A program made the position numbers and the translations under genes. DNA of 32,051 nt, from NCBI GenBank assembly GCA_964555675.1, contig CAZKTU010000056.1, forward strand, positions 1 to 32,051, in the 5' to 3' direction. How positions within the stretch are numbered: position 1 is the stretch's first letter; the number at the start of each line of letters is the position of its first letter. The notes beneath the pieces were generated by a model. The model saw only the letters and a list, made by a program, of their open reading frames with translations. It had not been told where the DNA came from and did no database searches. This document shows positions 17,680-25,241 of the stretch, piece by piece. This DNA comes from CAIWXH01 sp964555675 (GTDB lineage: Bacteria > Chloroflexota > Chloroflexia > Chloroflexales > Chloroflexaceae).

Positions 17680-19449
17680 ATGGCTACCGTCGCGAACAGT
17701 AACTACCACCGCTACTGGCAGGCCGAGTTTAATCGGCCCGAACACTACCCCATTGTCCAGAACGTCGATCCGACCCGCTACAAGCCGATCGGCGCGTGGA
17801 TGGGGCGCCTCATCCTCCCGACGCTCACCGAGCGCCTCCAGGTCAGCGGGACATGGATCGAGCTCTACCACGCCCCCGCCGAGCACGGGGCCTTGATCGG
17901 CCAGAAGGTGCGCCTGCGCTGGGAGAATACCCTGGCGCTCAACGCGGCCCTCTGGGGCGCGACCCGCAATGTCCACTTCGACGAGGACTCTTATAAAGCC
18001 GCCGCGGCCGGCACCATCCTCCCCGAGCGGGTCAACAACTTGACCGATGTCAACCCCCTCGAGTCCCTGGCCGGCGCCCACCCCTACGACGATGTCACCG
18101 TGCGCCTCCAGGGCCAGGTGCGGGTCAGCGCCAGGCCCGACGACGGCGGGGGGCCCATCCTCTTCGTCACCCGCATACCCGCCGAGATCACGGGCCGCTT
18201 CTACGCCCTGGTGCAGTTCGTCGCCCCCGCCGCCGGCGACGGCTACACGGTGCGCCACTATGACCGCGCCTCGGGCGCCTTCAGCGGCCCCGAAGAGGTC
18301 GTGCTGATGCCCGAGGTCGTGCCCGACGGCAACGATACCCGCAACAGCACCGCCGCCGGGATCGAGCGCTCGCCCTGCAACGAGGCCGGCTGGTATATCT
18401 ACGGCGCCCAGGACACGGGCGGCCAGTTCGTGGTCCGCGCCTTGGCCCCGCGCCAGCTTCTGCGCCTGCAGCCGCAGCTCTTCTGCGACGGCGTCAGCGA
18501 GTCGATGGACTACCTCAGGCCGAAGGCCTGGAAGAGGGCCGCCGCCAAGGGCGAGGCGACCACGGCCCTGCTGGTCGGCGCCGGCGTGACGCCCAGCGCC
18601 GGCCGCGAGGCCTGGCGGGTCGGCGACCGCGCCCTGCTGATCCACCTCTACGGCGGCATCGGCGGCAACAAGGTCGAGCCCGCCGCGAAGACGCCGCTCT
18701 ACTGGGGCCATAACGCCCTGGGCGAGGCCACCGTGATCGACGAGCCCCTCAGCGGCGAGCCGATCTTCGATATCGTCTACCAGCAGGTCTACGCCCACAA
18801 CTCCGATGGGATATCCTCCGGAGCCCACCACTACAGCCGCTACGCGGGCGACCGCCAGTACGGCTGGGCCGGGATCAGGCCCATCCAGGATATGCTGATC
18901 AAGCTCGATAGCGTCACCGGCAACTTCATCGTCTGGGGCAAAGAGGTCTCCGCCCTCGACGGCATCATCGCCGCCCTCGAGGTCATGCAGGCTCGCTACC
19001 GCATCGCCGACGGCCGCGGCGGCACCAGAGTCGGCGCGACCAACAACTGCGCTCAAGACTCGGCCCAGGCGATGTTCCGCGCGATCCGCGATATGGGCAA
19101 GATCCTCGCCGCCCGCGCCGATATCAGGGCCGAGCTCTCCGATACCCCGGCCGAGGCCAGCAACCTGGCCCAGCTCGAGGAGGTCGGCGAAGAGCTGCGC
19201 CGCGTGCTGGTGCCCTGGGGCTCGGCCCGCGAGGACTGGGAGTACGGGATCACTAACCTCGGCGAATCCGATGGCGTGATCGGCACCCTCGGCAAGGCCG
19301 TGAGCAGCTGGCGCACTATGCTGCCCCCGGTGGCCGCCCGCGCCATCGCCGAGGTCTTTATCGAGCACGGCGCCTCGGTCTGGGTGCTGCGCACCTACCA
19401 GGTCGGCGGCGATGACCCCGACGTCGCGCCCATCGTCCCCAACATCTAG
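17680..19449 (+). CDS. Conserved 589-aa protein of unknown function with CAQD motif
   Basis: I do not recognise a defined enzyme family. The 589-aa product is soluble with no signal peptide or membrane helix. Its N-terminal half (about 20-310) looks beta-rich. The second half holds stretches that look strongly conserved: LYGGIGGNK (about 325), FDIVYQQVYAHNSDGISSG (His373, Asp376), HHYSRYAGDRQYGWAGIRP (His383/384), MQARYRIADGRGGTRVG, and NNCAQDSAQAM with Cys457. A Cys with nearby Gln/Asp and upstream His residues could be a thiol peptidase or acyltransferase site; this is speculation. From memory, similar sequences occur in cyanobacteria and plants, sometimes named CAAX-protease related, which I cannot confirm. 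GGGAG six bases before the ATG supports the start. It ends the three-gene operon before a strong terminator. Confidence 0.8.
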   Translation: MATVANSNYHRYWQAEFNRPEHYPIVQNVDPTRYKPIGAWMGRLILPTLTERLQVSGTWIELYHAPAEHGALIGQKVRLRWENTLALNAALWGATRNVHFDEDSYKAAAAGTILPERVNNLTDVNPLESLAGAHPYDDVTVRLQGQVRVSARPDDGGGPILFVTRIPAEITGRFYALVQFVAPAAGDGYTVRHYDRASGAFSGPEEVVLMPEVVPDGNDTRNSTAAGIERSPCNEAGWYIYGAQDTGGQFVVRALAPRQLLRLQPQLFCDGVSESMDYLRPKAWKRAAAKGEATTALLVGAGVTPSAGREAWRVGDRALLIHLYGGIGGNKVEPAAKTPLYWGHNALGEATVIDEPLSGEPIFDIVYQQVYAHNSDGISSGAHHYSRYAGDRQYGWAGIRPIQDMLIKLDSVTGNFIVWGKEVSALDGIIAALEVMQARYRIADGRGGTRVGATNNCAQDSAQAMFRAIRDMGKILAARADIRAELSDTPAEASNLAQLEEVGEELRRVLVPWGSAREDWEYGITNLGESDGVIGTLGKAVSSWRTMLPPVAARAIAEVFIEHGASVWVLRTYQVGGDDPDVAPIVPNI

Positions 19450-19468
19450 GGCCGCCGCAGCGCGAACT

Positions 19469-19501
19469 CGAACCCCCTCCTGCATCACAGGAGGGGGTTC
19501 G
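19469..19501. terminator. Perfect 14-bp hairpin terminator between convergent genes
   Basis: The arms CGAACCCCCTCCTG and its exact complement enclose the loop CATCA, followed by CTTT on the plus strand. It ends the three-gene operon. It may also stop the BON-domain gene from the other side, although no T-run is seen in that direction. Confidence 0.85.
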
Positions 19502-19523
19502 CTTTGCCGGTGCCAGGACCGCC

Positions 19524-20195
19524 CTACTCGGCCTCGCGCTCGAGGCTGTGGATCTGCAGCTCGTCCAGCACCTCGACCACGCCCTCGACGTAAGCCGCCG
19601 CCATGACCAGATTGTCGCTGTCCTCGAGGTCCACCACCAGGCCCCGCAGGGTCACGACGCCGTCACGCACGCTGATCGATACGGTATCGGCGTACGGGCT
19701 GGTCGCACTCTCGGCGCGGATGGCCTCGCGCACCAGGGCCTCCATCTGGTCGTCGCCCGGCAACATGCTCGCCGCGCTGTCGGGGCTGTAGGGCTCGTCA
19801 AGGGCCGAGACCCCGAAGCCGCTGGCGATCTCGGCGTTCTCGCGCGAGCCGCTCGGCAGCGTCGGCGGGTCGATCGGGGGCACGTAGGTCAACCCTTCGT
19901 CCGATGCCGTGAAGGCGTCGTCGGTCTCGCCGTCGCGCAGCTCGAGCTCGGTCAGTAGCTCGAGGCTCTCGGTGTCGTCGGGCAAGTCGTCATGCACGCC
20001 CGCCTCAATCTCCCCCAGGTACTGGTCGCTATCGGTCAGTTCGCCCAGCCCGTCGACCGTTTCGGCCGAGAACGTACCCGTTCCCTGGTCGTCGAGGCTG
20101 CGGTCGCCGCGCAGCTGCCGCAGCTTCTCCTCACCCTCCGGCTCAGGTCCGTTCAGGGGCGTCGTATCGCGCCTGTTGCGCATATGCTCACTCAT
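19524..20195 (-). CDS. BON-domain protein
   Basis: A 223-aa acidic protein. The first 140 residues are low-complexity, rich in Asp, Glu, Ser and Pro, and probably disordered. A single BON domain lies at about 150-218 (EALVREAIRAESA ... ISVRDGVVTLRGLVVD ... GVVEVLDELQI). BON domains are thought to bind lipid or surface structures and occur in stress proteins such as OsmY, but this protein lacks a signal peptide and may be cytosolic. The ATG at 20195 has AAGGAGG four to five bases upstream, a very strong site, and overrides the longer open frame to 20363. It is divergent from the ParB-like/Usp gene, which may also be stress-related. Confidence 0.85.
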   Translation of the reverse strand: MSEHMRNRRDTTPLNGPEPEGEEKLRQLRGDRSLDDQGTGTFSAETVDGLGELTDSDQYLGEIEAGVHDDLPDDTESLELLTELELRDGETDDAFTASDEGLTYVPPIDPPTLPSGSRENAEIASGFGVSALDEPYSPDSAASMLPGDDQMEALVREAIRAESATSPYADTVSISVRDGVVTLRGLVVDLEDSDNLVMAAAYVEGVVEVLDELQIHSLEREAE

Positions 20196-20426
20196 AAGGC
20201 CTCCTTGTATGCTCAGTAGCGCCCTGGGCAAGAAGCGTGCCCGCGAGGGCCGACGCAATGCTGCGCCCCGGCGCACAGCGCTGTACGTTCCAGGCTTGAG
20301 AGAGGTGTGGAGGCCCCGTGCCCACGCCGCGCGCAGCGGCGAAGAGCGTGACCCGGTTCCCAACCCTGCCCTGGCGGCTTTGCGTCAGAGGCGACCGAGC
20401 TGGCCGCCGCTTGAGCAGCTCTGGGT

Positions 20427-20467
20427 GCCCGGCCCCCCGGCCGGGCTGGCGCGCCCAATGCTATAAT
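20427..20467 (+). promoter_or_regulatory. Promoter region of ParB-like/Usp gene: TATAAT with upstream dyad
   Basis: TATAAT (20462-20467) lies about 40 bases before the start codon. The -35 position is occupied by a perfect 8-bp dyad GCCCGGCC / GGCCGGGC (20427-20446) instead of a TTGACA-like box, which suggests activator or repressor control. The remaining divergent interval 20196-20426 shows nothing else I can support. Confidence 0.4.
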
Positions 20468-20508
20468 GCAAGCAGATCGGCCTGCCTAACGAACACACCA
20501 GGGTGCCC

Positions 20509-22230
20509 ATGACCAATCCGAGCGGAGGACAGCTCGCCATGGCGGTCGCCGACTTTCGGCGCCTCCGCCGCCGCGCCCAGATGGAGCGCCTCCTCGCCGG
20601 GGCCACCGGCAGCTCGGCCGACCTGCTCAACTTCGAGGAGGTGCGTCGCAAACTGCGCGCCACGGCCGCCAACGAGCGCCAACTGCGCGAGATCCCCCTC
20701 GACGCGATCGTCGGCAGTGTCGGCCGCTACCAGGACTTCACCCGCAGCTTCCTCCCCCGCACCGACGCCGACGCCGACCGCTGGGCCCGGGTCATGGTCG
20801 CCGCCAACGCCATGGCCGGCCTGCCCCCGATCGAGGTATACCAGATCGGCGAGGCCTACTTCGTCGTCGACGGCAACCACCGCGTCTCGGTCGCCCGCCA
20901 GAATGGCGCCACGAGCATCCAGGCCTACGTCATCCCCTTCCGCTCGCGCGTCCCCCTCAGCCCCAACGCCCAGCCGCGCGACCTACTGCTCCGCGCCGAG
21001 CAGGCCGGCTTCCTCGAGGCCACCCGCCTCGACGAGAGCCGCCCTGGCGCCAGCATGACCCTCACCGAGCCCGGCCAGTACCTCACCCTGCGCGAGCACA
21101 TCGACGTCCACGGCTTCTATATGGAGCTCGAGCGCAACGCGCCGGTCACCCTCGAGGAAGCCGCCGCCCACTGGTACGATGTGGTCTACCTACCCGTGGC
21201 ACAGATTATCCGCGACCAGGGCCTGCTGCGCGAGTTCCCCGACCGCACCGAGACCGACCTCTACCTCTGGCTCGCCGAGCACCGCGCCGAGCTCGAGGCC
21301 CAGCTCGGCTGGGAGATCCCCACCGCGCGCGCCGCCGTCGACCTCGCCGAGCGCCAGGGCGCCGGGGCCGGCGAGCCGCTGCTCGAGATGCTCCTGCCCG
21401 GCGAGCTCGCGCCGCCGCCCCCGCCGGGCGCCTGGCGGCGCGGGCGGCCCGCCCCGGGCGACACCTGGCTCTTCGACGAGATCCTGGTGCCGATCAGCGG
21501 CGAGCCCGCCGGGTGGGCGGCCGTCGACCAGGCCATCACCCTGGCCCGACTCGAGCAGGCCCGCCTCTATGGGCTGCACATCGTGCGCGACGAGGCCCAG
21601 CGCCAGAGCGAGGCCGCCCGCACGCTGCAGGCCGAGTTCGCCCGCCGCTGCGCCGAGGCCGGGGTCACGGGGCGCATGGCCCTCGAGGTTGGCAACGTCG
21701 CCCGCACCATCCGCGAGCGCAGCCGCTGGGCCGATCTGGTCGTGCTCCAGATCAGCTACCCGCCGGGGCCGCGGCCCCTCGAGCGCCTCAAGTCGGGGCT
21801 CCACACCCTCATCCGCACCTCGGTGCGCCCCGTGCTCACCGTCCCCCAGGCCACCGCCAAGCTCGACCATATCATGCTGGCCTACGACGCCAGCCCCAAA
21901 GCCGAGGAGGCCCTGGTCCTCGCCACCTACCTGGCCGTCCGCTGGAGCGTGCCCCTGGGCGTGATCACCGTGGCCGACCCGAAGCAGCCGAGCGTCGAGG
22001 GCGCCCGCATCCGCGCGCGCTCGTACCTGGGCCGCCACGGGGTCAGAGCCGAGTTCATCACCGGCAGCGGCGCCCCAGGCGCCGCCATCCTCGCGGCCGC
22101 CGAGCGCGCCGCCTCCGACCTGCTCGTCATGGGCGGTCACGGCCTCGGCCCGGTCAGCGACCTGCTCCTCGGCAGCGCCGTCGAAGAGGTCCTCCGCACC
22201 CGCCGCCTGCCCACCCTGATCTGCCCCTAG
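20509..22230 (+). CDS. ParB-like N-terminal domain fused to two universal stress (Usp) domains
   Basis: A 573-aa fusion. The N-terminal part (about 60-140) resembles the ParB/sulfiredoxin-like fold: IPLDAIVGSVGRYQDF, LPPIEVYQIGEAYFVVDGNHRVSVAR. The linker (about 145-300) includes a helical region and a Pro-rich stretch GELAPPPPPG. Two Usp domains follow, about 320-445 and 450-573. The second keeps the ATP-binding pattern G-x2-G-x9-G-S in GGHGLGPVSDLLLGS. The first lacks it (QISYPPGPRPLERLKSG) and is probably non-binding. By family analogy it senses or responds to stress in the cytoplasm. Whether the ParB-like part binds nucleotide or DNA is unknown. The ATG at 20509 follows AGGGTG; GTG at 20503 is an alternative. 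Its stop lies 12 bases before the assembly gap. Confidence 0.88.
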   Translation: MTNPSGGQLAMAVADFRRLRRRAQMERLLAGATGSSADLLNFEEVRRKLRATAANERQLREIPLDAIVGSVGRYQDFTRSFLPRTDADADRWARVMVAANAMAGLPPIEVYQIGEAYFVVDGNHRVSVARQNGATSIQAYVIPFRSRVPLSPNAQPRDLLLRAEQAGFLEATRLDESRPGASMTLTEPGQYLTLREHIDVHGFYMELERNAPVTLEEAAAHWYDVVYLPVAQIIRDQGLLREFPDRTETDLYLWLAEHRAELEAQLGWEIPTARAAVDLAERQGAGAGEPLLEMLLPGELAPPPPPGAWRRGRPAPGDTWLFDEILVPISGEPAGWAAVDQAITLARLEQARLYGLHIVRDEAQRQSEAARTLQAEFARRCAEAGVTGRMALEVGNVARTIRERSRWADLVVLQISYPPGPRPLERLKSGLHTLIRTSVRPVLTVPQATAKLDHIMLAYDASPKAEEALVLATYLAVRWSVPLGVITVADPKQPSVEGARIRARSYLGRHGVRAEFITGSGAPGAAILAAAERAASDLLVMGGHGLGPVSDLLLGSAVEEVLRTRRLPTLICP

Positions 22231-22242
22231 CGCGGCCCTCGC

Positions 22243-22342
22243 NNNNNNNNNNNNNNNNNNNNNNNNNNNNNNNNNNNNNNNNNNNNNNNNNNNNNNNNNN
22301 NNNNNNNNNNNNNNNNNNNNNNNNNNNNNNNNNNNNNNNNNN
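22243..22342. other. Assembly gap, 100 N
   Basis: Exactly 100 undetermined bases lie between two convergent genes. A round 100 is the usual placeholder for a scaffold join of unknown length, so real sequence and possibly genes may be missing here. Confidence 0.98.
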
Positions 22343-22368
22343 ATCGGCCCGCGTGCCCGCCCGCCCCT

Positions 22369-22788
22369 CTAGCCCCGCCGCCCCTCCACCAGCGCATACG
22401 CCGCCCGCCACCCCCCCAGCAGCAGCAGCGCCACCAGGAAGGTCACCACGTAGAACGAGACGGGGCTGAAGCGACCGATCATCAGGGCTCTGAGCAGCGA
22501 CCCGACCAGCAGGCCGCCGGCCCAGCCGAGCAAGGTCGCCCGCAGCATGGGGGCGAGGCCGGCCGTGCGCGCCGGGCTGAAGGCCCCGGCCAGGGGCGCC
22601 GCGACCAGCCAGCCCACGATGAAGGGCAGGGCCGTGCGCCCCACCTCGAGCAGCGCGGCCAGGCCCGCCGCCTCGCCGTGGCTACGCCTGCCCAGGGCGG
22701 CGAAGATCAGCAGCATCACGATATCGCCGGCCGCCAGGGCGGCCGTCCGCCCGCCCGTCGCGCGCAACTGCTCACGCTGAGTCGCCAT
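22369..22788 (-). CDS. DUF3054-family membrane protein
   Basis: A 139-aa small membrane protein with four hydrophobic segments: about residues 18-35 (LAAGDIVMLLIFAALGRRSH), 47-67, 82-102 and 110-130. The motif GDIVMLLIFAALGRRSHG near the N-terminus and PFIVGWLVAAPLAG are typical of the DUF3054 family, which has no assigned function. The ATG at 22788 lies five bases after the stop of the hydrolase/cNMP gene, with AGGA eight bases upstream inside that gene, so the two are probably cotranscribed. Its stop is close to the assembly gap. A longer open frame on this strand runs into the upstream gene in another phase and is not used. Confidence 0.85.
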   Translation of the reverse strand: MATQREQLRATGGRTAALAAGDIVMLLIFAALGRRSHGEAAGLAALLEVGRTALPFIVGWLVAAPLAGAFSPARTAGLAPMLRATLLGWAGGLLVGSLLRALMIGRFSPVSFYVVTFLVALLLLGGWRAAYALVEGRRG

Positions 22789-22793
22789 CGGGT

Positions 22794-24176
22794 CTATCCT
22801 TTCACCATGTCTGTGTCGCCGCGGGCGGCCTTGAGCTCGGCGGCCACCATCTGCAGCTGGAAGTTGGTCAGGCGCAGGCGCAGAGCCAGGGTCGTGGCGA
22901 TATTCCAGATCACCCCGTTGCCCAGGGCCGGGTCGTCCTCGACCAGGGCCCGCAGCCGATCGCGCCGCAACACCAGGATGAGCGCGCCCTCGGGCCCGGC
23001 CACCAGGCTCGCGCTGCGCCGGCCCCCGTCGAGCAGGGCCATCTCGCCCGTGACCTGGCCCCGCAGCACCGTCGTCAGCTGCCGCGGCGGGGCCCCGTCG
23101 GTCAGCCCGGCCTCGGACCAGATCTCGACCGAGCCGTCCTGCACAATATAGAGGTCGGTGCACTCCTCGTTGGCCGGGCCGATCAGGTCGCCTGGCTGGT
23201 ACGAGCGGATGCGGCACTGGGCCGCCAGGCGCGTGCGCTGGGCCAGCGAGAGGCCGCTGCCGATGTCCGAGTTGGCCATGAACTCGGCCGCGCGGGCGGT
23301 GATCTCGCTCGGGCTGGTCGAGTCCTCGAGCCTGGTCGAGACCAGCGGCAGGGCCAGGTACGAGGCGATCACGCGCTTGGTGAAGGCCGGCGTCTCGAAC
23401 TGGGGCCAGTGGCCTGCCTTCGGCACGATGCGCAGGTCGGCGCCGCGCCACTCGTCCGCCACCACGCCGGCGTCGCGCAGCGGCACCGTATTGTCCTCGG
23501 CGCCCCAGATCACCAGGCCCGGCGTCTCGAGCTGGGCCAGGCGGCCCCGCAGGTCATTGTTGCGCATGGCCCAGTAGCACTCGGCCCGCACGCGGCCCTG
23601 GCCGGGGCGGCGCGCGTCGGCCCGCAGACGCTCGTAGTCATCCTGGCTGATCTCGGTCCGCTCGGCGAACGAGGCCGGGCGCATCAGCCGGTCGGTCATG
23701 CTCAACACATAGGGCTCGAGGGCCGCCACGGCCCTGCTGGCCACGGCGTGGCGCTCGAGCATCGTGATCGGCGAGATCATATAGTTGATCCAGGCCGACA
23801 GGTGCCCGCTGATCGTCGGGCCGAGCAGCACCAGGCGCTCGACCAGCTGCGGGTAGCGTATCGCCAGGGTGATCCCGGTCATGCCGCCCATCGAGTGGCC
23901 GATCAACACCGCGGGGCTATCGCTCAGCTCCTGGATCAGGCGCGCCAGCAGGTCGGCGTAGCGCACGATCGTCGTGCGGCCGCTCAGCCGCTCGGAGTTG
24001 CCGTAGCCCGGCAGGTCGACCGCGACACAGCGGAAGCGCCGGCTGAGCAGCGGCAGCAGCGGCGACATGGCGTACCACGAGCTCGACCAGCCGTGGACGA
24101 GCAGGCAGAGCTGGCCGGTGCGCGGGCCCTCCTCGCGGGCGTAGATCCGCACTCCATTCACGACATAGGTGGCCAT
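22794..24176 (-). CDS. Alpha/beta-hydrolase fused to cyclic-nucleotide-binding domain
   Basis: A 460-aa fusion. The N-terminal alpha/beta-hydrolase (about 1-275) shows the oxyanion HGW (28-30), the nucleophile Ser95 in LIGHSMGG, Asp228 in WGAEDNTVP and His256 in PKAGHWPQF: a complete triad. A cNMP-binding domain follows (about 308-440): YQPGDLIGPANEE, LYIVQDGSVEIW, and the phosphate-binding cassette GEMALLDGGRRSAS with the conserved Arg at 386/387. The Arg and Gly-Glu pair are those expected of cAMP/cGMP binders. The simplest reading is a hydrolase controlled by a cyclic nucleotide, which is inference. The substrate is unknown. GGAGG five bases before the ATG supports the start. A DUF3054 membrane protein follows in the same operon. 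Confidence 0.92.
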   Translation of the reverse strand: MATYVVNGVRIYAREEGPRTGQLCLLVHGWSSSWYAMSPLLPLLSRRFRCVAVDLPGYGNSERLSGRTTIVRYADLLARLIQELSDSPAVLIGHSMGGMTGITLAIRYPQLVERLVLLGPTISGHLSAWINYMISPITMLERHAVASRAVAALEPYVLSMTDRLMRPASFAERTEISQDDYERLRADARRPGQGRVRAECYWAMRNNDLRGRLAQLETPGLVIWGAEDNTVPLRDAGVVADEWRGADLRIVPKAGHWPQFETPAFTKRVIASYLALPLVSTRLEDSTSPSEITARAAEFMANSDIGSGLSLAQRTRLAAQCRIRSYQPGDLIGPANEECTDLYIVQDGSVEIWSEAGLTDGAPPRQLTTVLRGQVTGEMALLDGGRRSASLVAGPEGALILVLRRDRLRALVEDDPALGNGVIWNIATTLALRLRLTNFQLQMVAAELKAARGDTDMVKG

Positions 24177-24208
24177 AGCGTCCTCCGCGCGGCTGGTTGC
24201 TGCCCACC

Positions 24209-24261
24209 ATTATAACCCGGCCGCGCCCGCAGAGGGGCGCGGCCCATTTTAGTGGTATTAT
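24209..24261. promoter_or_regulatory. Divergent promoter region with perfect 10-bp dyad
   Basis: Minus-strand TATAAT (24209-24214) faces the hydrolase/cNMP gene. Plus-strand extended -10 TGGTATTAT (24253-24261) faces the dikinase-regulator gene. Between them lies a perfect dyad GGCCGCGCCC / GGGCGCGGCC (24219-24228 and 24235-24244) with a 6-base loop, placed to affect both promoters. A hairpin terminator reading (CATTTTAG follows) is the alternative. Confidence 0.5.
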
Positions 24262-24287
24262 CCCGAGATACTGCAGGAGGTATCACT

Positions 24288-25169
24288 ATGTCCGAACAGC
24301 AGCCCGCGCTTGATGCCGCCCACGGCGCCGCGCCGCCCCTCTACATCGTCTCAGGGGGCGAGGGTGTGGTGGGCGCCGAGGTGGCCCGCCTGGTGCTGAC
24401 CCAGTTCGAGGGGGTGCGCGTGCCCCTGATCGTGGTGCCCAATGTCGCCGACGCGACCAAGATCAACGAGGTGGTCGACCAGGCCGCCGCCAGCGGCGGC
24501 ACCATCCTCCATACCATCATGGAGGCGGCCCTGCGCAAGGATCTGGTGCGCAAGGCCCGCGCCAGCCAGGTCGCCGAGATCGACCTGGTCGGCGCCATCC
24601 TCGCCCGCGTCGCCACGGTCGTCGGCAAAGAGCCTCTGGGCAAGTCCGGGCTCTACAGTCAGCGCCGCACGGCCTTCTTCGATCGCCTCGAGGCGATCGA
24701 CTTCTCGATCCAGCACGACGATGGGGCCCACACCGACGACCTCGGCGACGCCGAGATCGTGCTGGTGGGCATCTCGCGGGTCGGCAAGACGCCCCTCAGC
24801 ATGTATCTCTCGGTCCTCGGCTGGAAGGTGGCCAACATCCCCCTGGTCCAGGAGGTCGCCCCGCCCGAGGCCCTCTTTGACGTCGACCGGCGCCGCGTGA
24901 TCGGGCTGATCGTCGACGCCGAGCAGATCACCGCCCGCCGCCGCCACCGCCAGCGCAGCGCCGGCATGGCCTTCGGCAGCCGCTACCTCGACCAGGACAC
25001 CACCGAGGACGAGGTCGACTGGGCGCGCCGGCTCTTCCGCCGCCACGGCTGGGCGACGGTCAACCTCACCGACAAGTCGATCGAGGAGAGCGCCGACGAG
25101 ATCATCGCCCTGATCACCCGCTGGTTCAAGAACGAGGCCGCAGCGAAGGACGAGCACCCCGAGCCCTGA
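24288..25169 (+). CDS. Pyruvate phosphate dikinase/PEP synthase regulatory protein (DUF299)
   Basis: A 293-aa member of the DUF299 family, bifunctional ADP-dependent Ser/Thr kinases and Pi-dependent phosphorylases. They switch pyruvate phosphate dikinase or PEP synthase off and on by modifying a threonine. The P-loop G161-ISRVGKT-P (VLVGISRVGKTPLS) and the following YLSVLGWKVANIPLV are family hallmarks. The N-terminal half carries the expected IVSGGEGVVGAEVARLVL start, and the C-terminus RLFRRHGWATVNLTDKSIEE fits too. The ATG at 24288 has AGGAGG seven bases upstream. A longer frame from 24252 begins inside the promoter and is rejected. Which enzyme is controlled cannot be told, since neither dikinase nor synthase gene is in the window. 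The product probably controls the pyruvate-PEP node. Confidence 0.93.
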   Translation: MSEQQPALDAAHGAAPPLYIVSGGEGVVGAEVARLVLTQFEGVRVPLIVVPNVADATKINEVVDQAAASGGTILHTIMEAALRKDLVRKARASQVAEIDLVGAILARVATVVGKEPLGKSGLYSQRRTAFFDRLEAIDFSIQHDDGAHTDDLGDAEIVLVGISRVGKTPLSMYLSVLGWKVANIPLVQEVAPPEALFDVDRRRVIGLIVDAEQITARRRHRQRSAGMAFGSRYLDQDTTEDEVDWARRLFRRHGWATVNLTDKSIEESADEIIALITRWFKNEAAAKDEHPEP

Positions 25170-25184
25170 GGGCGGCCCACGCGG

Positions 25185-25213
25185 GGCCCGGGGTCGTCTG
25201 GACGCTCCGGGCC
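25185..25213. terminator. Hairpin between convergent genes
   Basis: GGCCCGG and CCGGGCC form a 7-bp stem, and GTC/GAC can extend pairing inside the 15-base loop. It lies between the convergent stops of the dikinase-regulator and helicase genes. There is no T-run, so it is only a candidate. Confidence 0.35.
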
Positions 25214-25241
25214 TCGGCGCTGGGGCTGCGACCGCGCGGGC

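Noticed and set aside
17440..19488. A 682-codon open frame opposite the 589-aa gene, and a 651-codon one opposite the GGDEF gene (27053-29008)
   Set aside because: Same shadow effect: repetitive Ala/Gly/Asp/Val composition, no ribosome sites, and conserved motifs lie on the plus strand.
20196..20363. Longer N-terminal extension of the BON-domain protein
   Set aside because: The AAGGAGG site just before 20195 fixes the start. The extension is Arg-rich, unlike the acidic protein, and covers the divergent promoter region.
21513..22469. Open frames reading through the run of N
   Set aside because: They cross undetermined bases and are in the wrong phase relative to the Usp and DUF3054 genes; they are artefacts of the gap.
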